8,914 nucleotides of DNA, taken from assembly GCA_948946035.1 (NCBI GenBank), contig CARBKU010000040.1, forward strand, positions 1-8,914, in the 5' to 3' direction. Below, piece by piece: positions 1 to 5,698 of this stretch. Both the position numbers and the translations under genes were made by a program. Each line of letters starts with the position of its first letter. Within the stretch, counting starts at the first letter, position 1. The notes under the pieces are model-generated. The model was given only the letters and a program-made list of their open reading frames with translations. It was not told where the DNA came from and made no database searches. The DNA is from an uncultured Clostridia bacterium (GTDB lineage Bacteria; Bacillota; Clostridia; TANB77; CAG-508).

Positions 1-32
1 GTGTTTCAAAAATCATATATTATAACCTACTC

Positions 33-60
33 TTGCAAAAAGTCGAAACTTAAATATAAA
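33..60 (+). promoter_or_regulatory. Weak candidate promoter for the small upstream gene
   Basis: TTGCAA (33-38) is followed after 16 bases by TATAAA (55-60), a passable sigma-A-like pair. A second option is TTGAAT (64-69) with a 17-base spacer and TATTAA (87-92). Both lie more than 100 bases before the start at 200, and in DNA this AT-rich such matches arise often by chance. The rest of 1-193 holds no gene I can support; the first 24 codons of frame 1 are open but match nothing I recognise. Confidence 0.25.
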
Positions 61-199
61 TTTTTGAATTAAAAATAAATATGTAGTATTAATGAAATAG
101 TGAAAAAATAAAGAATATATACATAACTTTTTTAATATATATAAAAAAATAAATAATTTTGAATTGTTGGTTTTAACAAATAAATAAAAGGAGATGCGA

Positions 200-430
200 A
201 TGAAGAAAAAATATCAATATAGAGAAATAAAAACAAATGAAGTCGTTGAAGACTTTATGGCTGAAAATTATGCTTTAGATAAACTAGGATTAAAAGAAAA
301 TGGGAAATTAGTAATAATTCCAAGAGGCAAAAATGGAGAAATGACATTACAACAATTAGAAAATATAAAAGAAACAGTTGCATGGTTCTTTAGTGGAAAT
401 TGGATAAAAGAAGAACTAGATGAATATTAA
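200..430 (+). CDS. Unrecognised small protein (76 aa) upstream of smc
   Basis: I do not recognise this protein. I place the start at the ATG at 200, because AAAGGAG (187-193) then sits 6 bases upstream, a normal distance; the in-frame ATG at 194 directly abuts that ribosome binding site and would add only two residues. The product is soluble-looking: a basic N-terminus (KKKYQYREIK), a mixed middle with a probable beta strand (KLVIIPRGKNG), then a helix-like stretch and an acidic end containing WFFSGNW. There is no signal peptide, membrane segment or cysteine motif. It ends with TAA, 89 bases before smc and on the same strand. In many Firmicutes rnc precedes smc; this is not RNase III, since it is far too short and lacks that family's motifs. 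The good ribosome binding site and protein-like composition make it a likely real gene of unknown role. Confidence 0.72.
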   Translation: MKKKYQYREIKTNEVVEDFMAENYALDKLGLKENGKLVIIPRGKNGEMTLQQLENIKETVAWFFSGNWIKEELDEY

Positions 431-456
431 AAAATTATATATCATATACACACAAC

Positions 457-483
457 TTTACAAAAAATAAAAAATAGTATAAA
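457..483 (+). promoter_or_regulatory. Candidate smc promoter
   Basis: TTTACA (457-462) and TATAAA (478-483) each match five of six consensus sigma-A bases, but the spacer is only 15 bases, shorter than the preferred 17. If used, the transcript would start near 490 and leave about 30 bases of leader before smc. Read-through from the small upstream gene is the alternative, since no terminator separates them. Confidence 0.35.
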
Positions 484-519
484 CTACATAAAGAAAAAGA
501 GAAACAAAGGTGGAAAATA

Positions 520-3500
520 ATGTATTTAAAAAGACTAGAATTACAAGGATTCAAATCATTTGCAGACAAAACAATATTAGAATTTATGCCAGGAATAACA
601 AGTGTAATAGGACCAAATGGGTCAGGAAAAAGCAACATTTCAGACAGTATAAGATGGGTATTAGGGGAGCAAAGCATGAAATCATTAAGAGGAGCCAAAT
701 CTTTAGACATCATATTTGCGGGAACACAAAACAGAAAATCATTAGGATTTGCAGAAGCCTCACTAGTATTTGACAATGAAGATGGAGCATTACCAATAGA
801 ATACACAGAAGTTACAGTAACAAGGAAAATATACAGAAGTGGAGAAACAGGATATTTTATAAACAAAGTGCCATGTAGACTAAAAGATGTACTAGAATTA
901 TTCATGGACACAGGAATAGGAAAAGATGGTTATTCAATAATAGGACAAGGTAAAATAGAAGAAATATTAAGCAATAAATCAGAAGATAGAAGAAACATAT
1001 TTGAAGAAGCAGCAGGAATTGTAAAATATAGAACAAGAAAGCAAGAATCTGAAAAAAAATTAGAACATACAAAATTAAATTTACTTAGAATAAATGATAT
1101 ATTATCAGAAATAGAGACTAACATAGAGCCATTAAAACAACAATCAGAAAAAGCTAAAAAATATTTAAATTTAAAAGAAGAATTAAAAAATATAGAAATA
1201 GGATTATTTATATACAATATTGATAAATATAAACTAAGTCTTGAAGAAATAGTAAAAGACGAAGAAATATACAACAATCAATGTAACGAAGAAGAGGAAA
1301 GGCTAGAACAAATTAAGCAACTTAAAGAACAGTTAAAAAATGAAATAGATGCAATAACAAATAAAATAGAAGAAATGTCAAACATAGGATTTGAAAGTCA
1401 AAAAGAAATCGAAATGTTAAATTCAGACATAAACGTGGCAAATACAAGATTGACAAATAATAAAGAAAATAGTGCAAGATTTGAAAAAGAAATACAAGAA
1501 TTAAACCAAAAGGTAAAAGATTTAAATGAAGAAATAAAACAAAAAATAGAAAAGAAAGAAAGTCTAAAACAAAATAGAGAAAAATTTGCAAAAGAATTAC
1601 AAGAAAAAGAAGAAGAACTAAAAAAAATAACTGAAAAATTATCAGCAAAAGAGCTTGAAATAGAAAAATACAAACAAAAAGTCGAAGAAAACACAAACAA
1701 AAAGTATGAATTACAATCAAACAACAACACACAAGATATAAATCTTGAAAATTACGAAAAAAGACAAATGCAAATAAAAAGTGAAATTGCTAGCAACATA
1801 TCAGAATTAGATAGTACAAGACTATCAAAAGAAGAAATATCAAAAGAATTTTATGAAATAGAAAGCAAAAGAAATAAAGTAGTAAAATTGTTAGAAGATA
1901 TGAACAAACAAAGAGAAGAAGCAGATAAAAAAATTAAAAACTATGATAATGAAATAAATCATTTACTAAATGAATCAAGAATGAAAGAATCAAGACTAAA
2001 ATTTTTGATCGAAACAGAAAAAGAAAAAGAAGGATATATAAAAAGTGTTAAATCACTATTAAAAGACTGTGATAGCATAAAAGAATTGGGAAAAGGTATG
2101 TGTGGCGTTTTAGCAAATATTATGGATGTTCCAAGTAAGTATCAAACAGCAATTGAAATGTGCTTAGGTGCAAGTCTTCAAAATATTGTTACAGAAACAG
2201 AACAAGATGCAAAAAAATTAGTAGAACATTTAAGAAAAAACAATTTAGGACGAGCATCATTTTTACCAATATCTTCTGTAAAAGGAAAAAAGATAGACAA
2301 AATAAAAGGTAATGAAAAAGGTTATATAGGTATTGCATCAGATTTAATAAAATTTGATAAAAAATATGAGCAAATTATATTAAATTTACTAGGAAGAACA
2401 ATAATTGTTGATAATATGGAAACAGCTATAAAAATTGCAAAACAAAATGGATATAGTTTTAGAATCATTACATTAGAAGGAGACGTAATTAATCCGTCAG
2501 GAGCAATTACAGGTGGATCAGTTGCTAAAAAAACTGTAAATATTTTAGGTAGAGGAAAAGAAATAGAAAAATTACAAAATGAATTAAATAGCCTAAAGAC
2601 TAAAATAGAAAATTTGCAAAAAGAAAAAGAAGATTATGAAAATTCTATCGAAAGTATTTTAGAAGAAGCCACTAGCTTAGAAAAAGAATTACAAGAAATA
2701 GATATTACATATGCAACTGAAAAACAAAAAGTAGTTTCTATAGATGAAAATATTACAAAAGTAGAAGCTAGAATCAGTAAATTAAAAGAAGAACAAAATA
2801 GCATAGAAAAACAAAAAGAAGAAGCAACAAAACAAAAACAAGAAATAAAACAAGAATTAGAAAAGATTGCTGATGAGACAGAAAAATTAACAAAAATCAT
2901 ACAAGAATATGCTAATTTAAATAAAGATAATCAAAAATATATGGATGACTTAAACTTTGATATAACAAACCTAAAAATATCAGTTTCATCATTTGATGAA
3001 AGTGAAACATCAATTCAAGAAATGCAGTCAAGAATTAACCAAGATATAGAAGCTACAAATAGAAGTATAGAAAATAAAAAAATACAAATAAAAGAAATGG
3101 AAAATGACAATTTTAACTTAGAAAAATCAATAATTGAAATTAAAGAAAAAATAAATAGCATTAAAGAACAAGTAAAAAATAGTGGCTCAAAAGTAGAAGA
3201 ATTAAAACAAGAAAGAATAGAAAAGAACAAAAAATTAGAATTGCAAGAAGAAGAAATATCATCAAAATTTAAAACAATAGAAGAACTAAAAGCACAAATA
3301 GTAAAAATAGATGTAAAAAGGTCAAAATTAGAAGAAGATATTCAATTAATTATTGAAAAAATGTGGGAAGAATACGAGTTAACTCCAAATAATGTTAGCG
3401 AATATAAAAAACCAGAAAACGTAGCCCAAACACAGAAAAAAGTAAACCATTTACGTTCGCAAATAAGAGACTTAGGAAGTGTAAATGTAGACTCAATAGA

Positions 3501-4080
3501 AGAATACAAAACAATGAAAGAAAGATATGACTTTATGTGTGAACAAAGAGTTGATTTAGAAAACACTATGAGTAAATTAAGGAAAATAATTTCAGACATG
3601 ACAGCAACAATGAAAGAGCAATTTAAAAAGAAATTTGAAATGATTAATAAAAACTTTTCAGAAGTATTTAAAGAATTATTTGGTGGAGGAAACGCTACAT
3701 TAAAGCTAGAAGATGAAGACAACATATTAGAATGTGGAATCGAAATAACAGTGCAACCACCAGGAAAAAAATTACAAAACATGATGTTACTATCAGGAGG
3801 AGAAAAAGCATTTACTGCGATAGCATTACTATTTGCCATATTAAAAATTAATCCTGCACCTTTCTGTGTACTAGATGAAATAGAGGCTGCTTTAGATGAT
3901 GTAAATGTTTATCGTTATGCAGAATACCTAAAAAAATTTTCAAAAGACACACAATTTTTAGTAATAACACACAGAAAAGGAACAATGGAATCAGCAGATA
4001 CAGTATATGGTGTAACAATGGAAGAAAGCGGAATTTCTAAATTATTATCTATGAAATTGAAACAAGGGGGACAGTCTTAA
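520..4080 (+). CDS. smc: Chromosome segregation protein SMC
   Basis: Smc is the ATPase core of the bacterial condensin complex (with ScpA and ScpB in this phylum) that compacts and helps segregate the chromosome. At 1186 residues it has the usual full length. Walker A is GPNGSGKS (31-38) and the Q-loop glutamine is Q143. Long Lys/Glu-rich coiled coils span roughly 170-500 and 680-1030. Between them lies the hinge (about 520-670), opening with GKGMCGVLANIMDV and closing with INPSGAITGGS. The C-terminal head has the ABC signature LSGGE (1091-1095), Walker B FCVLDE (1115-1120), a D-loop EAALDD and the switch histidine H1151. Every key ATPase residue is present. AAAGGTGG (506-513) lies 6 bases before the ATG. 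The last codons (KQGGQS) fall inside an inverted repeat shared with the convergent gene, and the stop codon sits in a terminator loop. The usual neighbours rnc and ftsY are not seen next to it. Confidence 0.98.
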   Translation: MYLKRLELQGFKSFADKTILEFMPGITSVIGPNGSGKSNISDSIRWVLGEQSMKSLRGAKSLDIIFAGTQNRKSLGFAEASLVFDNEDGALPIEYTEVTVTRKIYRSGETGYFINKVPCRLKDVLELFMDTGIGKDGYSIIGQGKIEEILSNKSEDRRNIFEEAAGIVKYRTRKQESEKKLEHTKLNLLRINDILSEIETNIEPLKQQSEKAKKYLNLKEELKNIEIGLFIYNIDKYKLSLEEIVKDEEIYNNQCNEEEERLEQIKQLKEQLKNEIDAITNKIEEMSNIGFESQKEIEMLNSDINVANTRLTNNKENSARFEKEIQELNQKVKDLNEEIKQKIEKKESLKQNREKFAKELQEKEEELKKITEKLSAKELEIEKYKQKVEENTNKKYELQSNNNTQDINLENYEKRQMQIKSEIASNISELDSTRLSKEEISKEFYEIESKRNKVVKLLEDMNKQREEADKKIKNYDNEINHLLNESRMKESRLKFLIETEKEKEGYIKSVKSLLKDCDSIKELGKGMCGVLANIMDVPSKYQTAIEMCLGASLQNIVTETEQDAKKLVEHLRKNNLGRASFLPISSVKGKKIDKIKGNEKGYIGIASDLIKFDKKYEQIILNLLGRTIIVDNMETAIKIAKQNGYSFRIITLEGDVINPSGAITGGSVAKKTVNILGRGKEIEKLQNELNSLKTKIENLQKEKEDYENSIESILEEATSLEKELQEIDITYATEKQKVVSIDENITKVEARISKLKEEQNSIEKQKEEATKQKQEIKQELEKIADETEKLTKIIQEYANLNKDNQKYMDDLNFDITNLKISVSSFDESETSIQEMQSRINQDIEATNRSIENKKIQIKEMENDNFNLEKSIIEIKEKINSIKEQVKNSGSKVEELKQERIEKNKKLELQEEEISSKFKTIEELKAQIVKIDVKRSKLEEDIQLIIEKMWEEYELTPNNVSEYKKPENVAQTQKKVNHLRSQIRDLGSVNVDSIEEYKTMKERYDFMCEQRVDLENTMSKLRKIISDMTATMKEQFKKKFEMINKNFSEVFKELFGGGNATLKLEDEDNILECGIEITVQPPGKKLQNMMLLSGGEKAFTAIALLFAILKINPAPFCVLDEIEAALDDVNVYRYAEYLKKFSKDTQFLVITHRKGTMESADTVYGVTMEESGISKLLSMKLKQGGQS

Positions 4081-4185
4081 TCTGTCTCATTTTTTTGTCT
4101 ATGTCTGTCGTAATTTTAAGATATTATTTTATTCGACATTTTTCACCTGTTTTTGTGATACAAATTAAGCCTGTCCCTTTTGTTC
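4060..4185. repeat. Imperfect inverted repeat spanning both convergent gene ends
   Basis: Bases 4060-4089 match the reverse complement of 4156-4185 at 24 of 30 positions, including the core GGGACAG followed after one base by CTTAAT. A shorter inner pair, TGTCG (4106-4110) and CGACA (4134-4138), has almost the same centre of symmetry (about 4122), so the whole 126 bp looks like one degenerate palindromic element. The left arm supplies the last codons and stop of smc (QGGQS), the right arm those of the XRE gene (QKGQA). No target-site duplication is evident. It could be a MITE- or REP-like dispersed element, or a palindrome kept as a terminator region. Confidence 0.6.
4068..4096 (+). terminator. 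Rho-independent terminator of smc
   Basis: GGGACAG (4068-4074) pairs with CTGTCTC (4082-4088) to give a 7-bp stem with one G-U pair and a 7-base loop, followed by one A and seven T (4090-4096). The smc stop codon (4078-4080) is inside the loop, so the stem uses the last sense codons. This should end the smc transcript and separate smc from the dcw cluster. Confidence 0.8.
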
Positions 4186-4554
4186 CTTTGCTAAGGCAGT
4201 TACGATTGTATGTACAGTTTTTTTGTTGTGATGGTTTAATTTTAAATAATTTTCTACAAATTCATCATCAAAAATTGCATCAAGTACATCTGAATTTTTA
4301 TGTATTGTGTTACCAAATAAGAAATCTGCACTAATATTTAGGCTATTGCAAATATTTATAAGTGTTTCTACGCTACCATAAGATTCTCCACGTTCCATAT
4401 TACTAACATGATCTGTAGTTACACTAATAATTTCTGCTAATTGTGCTTGTGTTAGGTTTTCTTTTCTTCTAGCTAATTGCATCTTTTTTCCTATAATTAG
4501 TTTATTTTCTTTAGATTCTTTATTTTCTTTTTTACTCATATTTTGTTTATTCAT
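4165..4554 (-). CDS. XRE-family helix-turn-helix transcriptional regulator
   Basis: This 129-residue protein is a Cro/C1-type DNA-binding regulator. After a charged, Lys/Glu-rich N-terminal tail (1-18), the HTH_3 domain covers about 19-82: LARRKENLTQAQLAEIISVT carries helices 1 and 2, TTDHVSNMERGES the recognition helix and its cap, and LINICNSLNISADFLFGN closes the domain. The C-terminal part (about 83-129) is helical and of no family I know; there is no protease, kinase or toxin domain. GGAGGT (4567-4572 on this strand) lies 12 bases before the ATG, rather far, but no closer in-frame start exists. The gene is convergent with smc and divergent from mraZ. It has its own promoter, and a nearby palindrome is a possible operator. 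Targets are unknown. Such single regulators are often acquired genes, and this one may be an insertion between smc and the dcw cluster. Confidence 0.9.
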   Translation of the reverse strand: MNKQNMSKKENKESKENKLIIGKKMQLARRKENLTQAQLAEIISVTTDHVSNMERGESYGSVETLINICNSLNISADFLFGNTIHKNSDVLDAIFDDEFVENYLKLNHHNKKTVHTIVTALAKEQKGQA

Positions 4555-4588
4555 TTTATGATTTTTACCTCCATTAATTATTAAGAAA

Positions 4589-4617
4589 AGTATAGCAAGT
4601 GTAGTAATAATTTTGAA
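4589..4617 (-). promoter_or_regulatory. xre promoter with extended -10
   Basis: On the minus strand TTCAAA (4612-4617) is followed after 17 bases by TATACT (4589-4594), and the -10 box is preceded by TGC, the extended -10 form. Transcription would start near 4582 and give a leader of about 28 bases containing the ribosome binding site. Confidence 0.55.
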
Positions 4618-4641
4618 CGAACTGTGAATAAGAATAAAATT

Positions 4642-4653
4642 CTAGTATACTAG
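4642..4653. promoter_or_regulatory. Perfect 12-bp palindrome, possible XRE operator
   Basis: CTAGTATACTAG is an exact 12-bp palindrome in the divergent region between the XRE gene and mraZ, about 24 bp upstream of the xre -35 box. XRE dimers usually bind short palindromes near their own promoters, so autoregulation is plausible. The centre also reads as a TATACT -10-like hexamer on both strands, though no good -35 box goes with either. Confidence 0.35.
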
Positions 4654-4659
4654 TAATAA

Positions 4660-4730
4660 TTCTATTTAGCTTCATTAATAAAGTTAAATGTTCTATTTTT
4701 TAGCTTCTTTATATGAATTAGCATTTAACT
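4660..4730. repeat. Short direct and inverted repeats upstream of mraZ
   Basis: TTCTATTTAGCTTC (4660-4673) recurs as TTCTATTTTTTAGCTTC (4691-4707), differing only by three extra T. Overlapping this, AGTTAAATG (4682-4690) and CATTTAACT (4722-4730) form 9-bp inverted arms 31 bases apart. No T-tract follows, so this is not a terminator. It lies between the two divergent promoters and could be a binding region or a remnant. An 18-codon open frame (ATG at 4688, TAA ending at 4744) runs through it without a convincing ribosome binding site. Confidence 0.35.
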
Positions 4731-4763
4731 ATTACAAAAAATAAAAAAAATATAAAAAAAGGC

Positions 4764-4792
4764 TTGCAAAATAAAAAAAAGTATATTACAAT
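4764..4792 (+). promoter_or_regulatory. mraZ (dcw cluster) promoter
   Basis: TTGCAA (4764-4769), a 17-base A-rich spacer and TACAAT (4787-4792) make a good sigma-A-type promoter. Transcription should start near 4799-4800, at the first of the AAGTGG boxes, leaving a leader of about 53 bases before mraZ. Confidence 0.6.
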
Positions 4793-4799
4793 TTAGATG

Positions 4800-4836
4800 A
4801 AGTGGAGAGAAGTGGTGCAAAGTGGTATAAAAGTGG
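4800..4836 (+). promoter_or_regulatory. Four MraZ boxes (AAGTGG direct repeats)
   Basis: AAGTGG occurs at 4800, 4810, 4820 and 4831, so successive copies are 10, 10 and 11 bp apart and lie on one face of the helix. MraZ is known to bind tandem GTG-containing repeats at about this spacing upstream of its own gene (TGGG-type in enterobacteria, AAAGTG-type in Mollicutes). The array begins at the predicted transcription start and its last copy merges into the mraZ ribosome binding site. This suggests autoregulation by blocking the promoter or early elongation. Confidence 0.8.
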
Positions 4837-4852
4837 AGGAGGTGAAATTTAA

Positions 4853-5278
4853 TTGCTAATAGGTGAATACGAGCATTCTCTAGATGTTAAAGGTAGATTA
4901 ATAATGCCAGCAAAATTAAGACAGGACATGGGAGAAAAATTCATTGTAACAAAAGGTTTAGATGGATGTTTATTTGCTTTTTCACAAAATGAGTGGTTAA
5001 ATTTCGAAACAAAACTAAAATCATTACCTCTTTCAGATAAAAATGCTAGAAACTTTGTAAGATTTTTCTTATCTGGAGCAACAGAATGTGAAATAGACAA
5101 GCAAGGTAGATTTTTAATCCCAAACAACCTAAGAATAGCAGCAAATTTAGAAAAGGAAGCAATTATAATAGGTGTAGGAACAAGACTAGAAATATGGAAT
5201 AAGCAAACATGGGAAAATTGTGATGAAAATATTTCAGCAGATGAAATTGCAGAAAATATGACAATGTTAGGTATATAA
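4853..5278 (+). CDS. mraZ: Transcriptional regulator MraZ
   Basis: MraZ is the conserved DNA-binding regulator at the head of the dcw cluster. Its 141 residues are normal for the family and contain two SpoVT/AbrB-like swapped-hairpin domains. The first (about 5-52) has the signature DVKGR (11-15) followed by LIMPAKLR; the second (about 77-120) has DKQGR (82-86) followed by FLIPNNLR. The start is TTG at 4853, chosen because AGGAGG (4837-4842) lies 10 bases upstream and because the protein then begins with the family-typical MLIGEYEHSLD. The family forms ring-shaped oligomers that contact several direct repeats at once, which fits the four AAGTGG boxes just upstream. It most likely regulates its own operon. 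The end (MTMLGI) looks native, so the lysine-rich repeats that follow are not needed to complete it. Confidence 0.97.
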   Translation: MLIGEYEHSLDVKGRLIMPAKLRQDMGEKFIVTKGLDGCLFAFSQNEWLNFETKLKSLPLSDKNARNFVRFFLSGATECEIDKQGRFLIPNNLRIAANLEKEAIIIGVGTRLEIWNKQTWENCDENISADEIAENMTMLGI

Positions 5279-5296
5279 CTTGCAAAAGTTTATATA
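5272..5296 (+). other. AU-rich hairpin at the mraZ stop codon
   Basis: TATATAACTT (5272-5281) and AAGTT-T-ATATA (5286-5296) pair as a 10-bp stem with one bulged T, closed by GCAA, a GNRA-type tetraloop. The mraZ stop lies in the stem. Only one G-C pair is present and no T-tract follows, so termination is unlikely; it may mark or protect the mraZ 3' end, or be chance. Confidence 0.3.
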
Positions 5297-5300
5297 AAAT

Positions 5301-5600
5301 ACTAAAGATAAGCATACTAAAGACTAAAATGCAAAAGATAAAAATAAAAAACACAAAAGAAAAACAAAAAAATACAAAAGATAAAAATTTAAAATACGAA
5401 AGAAAAAATAACTAAAGACAAAAATAATAAAGAAAACATAACAAAAGATAAAAAGAATAAAGAAAAAATAACTAAAGAAAAGAATACTAAAGAAAAATAT
5501 ACAAAAGCTTAAAATATACAAAAGAAAAAAATCAAAAGATACAAAAGATTTTAAGATACATTAGAACATGAAATTAGCAAAAGAAGACTTTACAAAAGAG
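5301..5600 (+). repeat. Degenerate 15-bp tandem repeat array in the mraZ-rsmH spacer
   Basis: About eighteen copies of a core A-C-(A/T)-AAAGA, each followed by an A-rich tail, begin at 5301, 5316, 5331, 5353, 5374, 5396, 5411, 5426, 5441, 5456, 5471, 5486, 5501, 5518, 5532, 5541, 5577 and 5592. Spacing is exactly 15 bp from 5396 to 5501 and 21-22 bp earlier. The plus strand is almost all A and G. One frame is open without a stop from 5393 to 5509, and its eight units read as variants of the pentapeptide (N/I)TK(E/D)K, but that frame has no usual start codon or ribosome binding site. Units at 5353-5388 carry the same motif in another frame. I see no supportable gene in 5279-5698; this array and the hairpin after it are its content. 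Confidence 0.75.
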
Positions 5601-5633
5601 CAATTAAAATAAAAAGAAAACAATTGATAAATA

Positions 5634-5665
5634 CAGCTGGTATGTTTTTTCTAACTTACCAGCTG
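5634..5665 (+). other. Strong hairpin in the leader of rsmH
   Basis: CAGCTGGTA (5634-5642) and TACCAGCTG (5657-5665) form a perfect 9-bp stem. After one mismatch, GTT (5644-5646) and AAC (5653-5655) can extend it around a loop of TTTTCT. It is by far the most GC-rich structure of the spacer and ends 33 bases before the rsmH start and 22 before its ribosome binding site. It is followed by AAAAA, not T, so it is not a plus-strand terminator. An RNA processing site, translational control element or protein-binding palindrome are all possible. Confidence 0.6.
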
Positions 5666-5698
5666 AAAAACGTTAATAAAGAAAATTGAGGTGTAAAA

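Noticed and set aside
128..147. Possible terminator formed by a T-run and an A-run upstream of the first gene
   Set aside because: It is pure A-T with no G-C pair and would not be stable enough.
435..911. Open frame of 158 codons on the minus strand overlapping the 5' end of smc
   Set aside because: It is antisense to the conserved Smc ATPase head, is rich in Ser, Phe and Leu as expected from reversed A-rich coding DNA, and matches no family. The same holds for the other minus-strand frames inside smc.
4095..4334. Plus-strand frame of 79 codons opposite the XRE gene
   Set aside because: It overlaps the XRE gene antisense, lacks a ribosome binding site and has no recognisable domain, whereas the minus strand encodes a clear HTH protein.
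5329..5415. 28-codon plus-strand frame inside the array, and a 14-codon frame at 5568-5612
   Set aside because: Neither has a convincing ribosome binding site, and both are lysine-rich by composition. They are kept only as part of the array description.
5163..5521. Two minus-strand frames over the mraZ end and the repeat array
   Set aside because: They are Phe/Leu/Ile-rich low-complexity products of reading the A/G array backwards, with no ribosome binding site.
5301..5600. CRISPR array
   Set aside because: The units are 15 bp, degenerate and contiguous, with no unique spacers of regular length and no cas genes nearby.
5624..5652. Promoter for rsmH with TTGATA at 5624-5629
   Set aside because: The -35 match is good, but at 17 bases spacing the -10 position reads TTTTCT, and no better -10 box lies within range.
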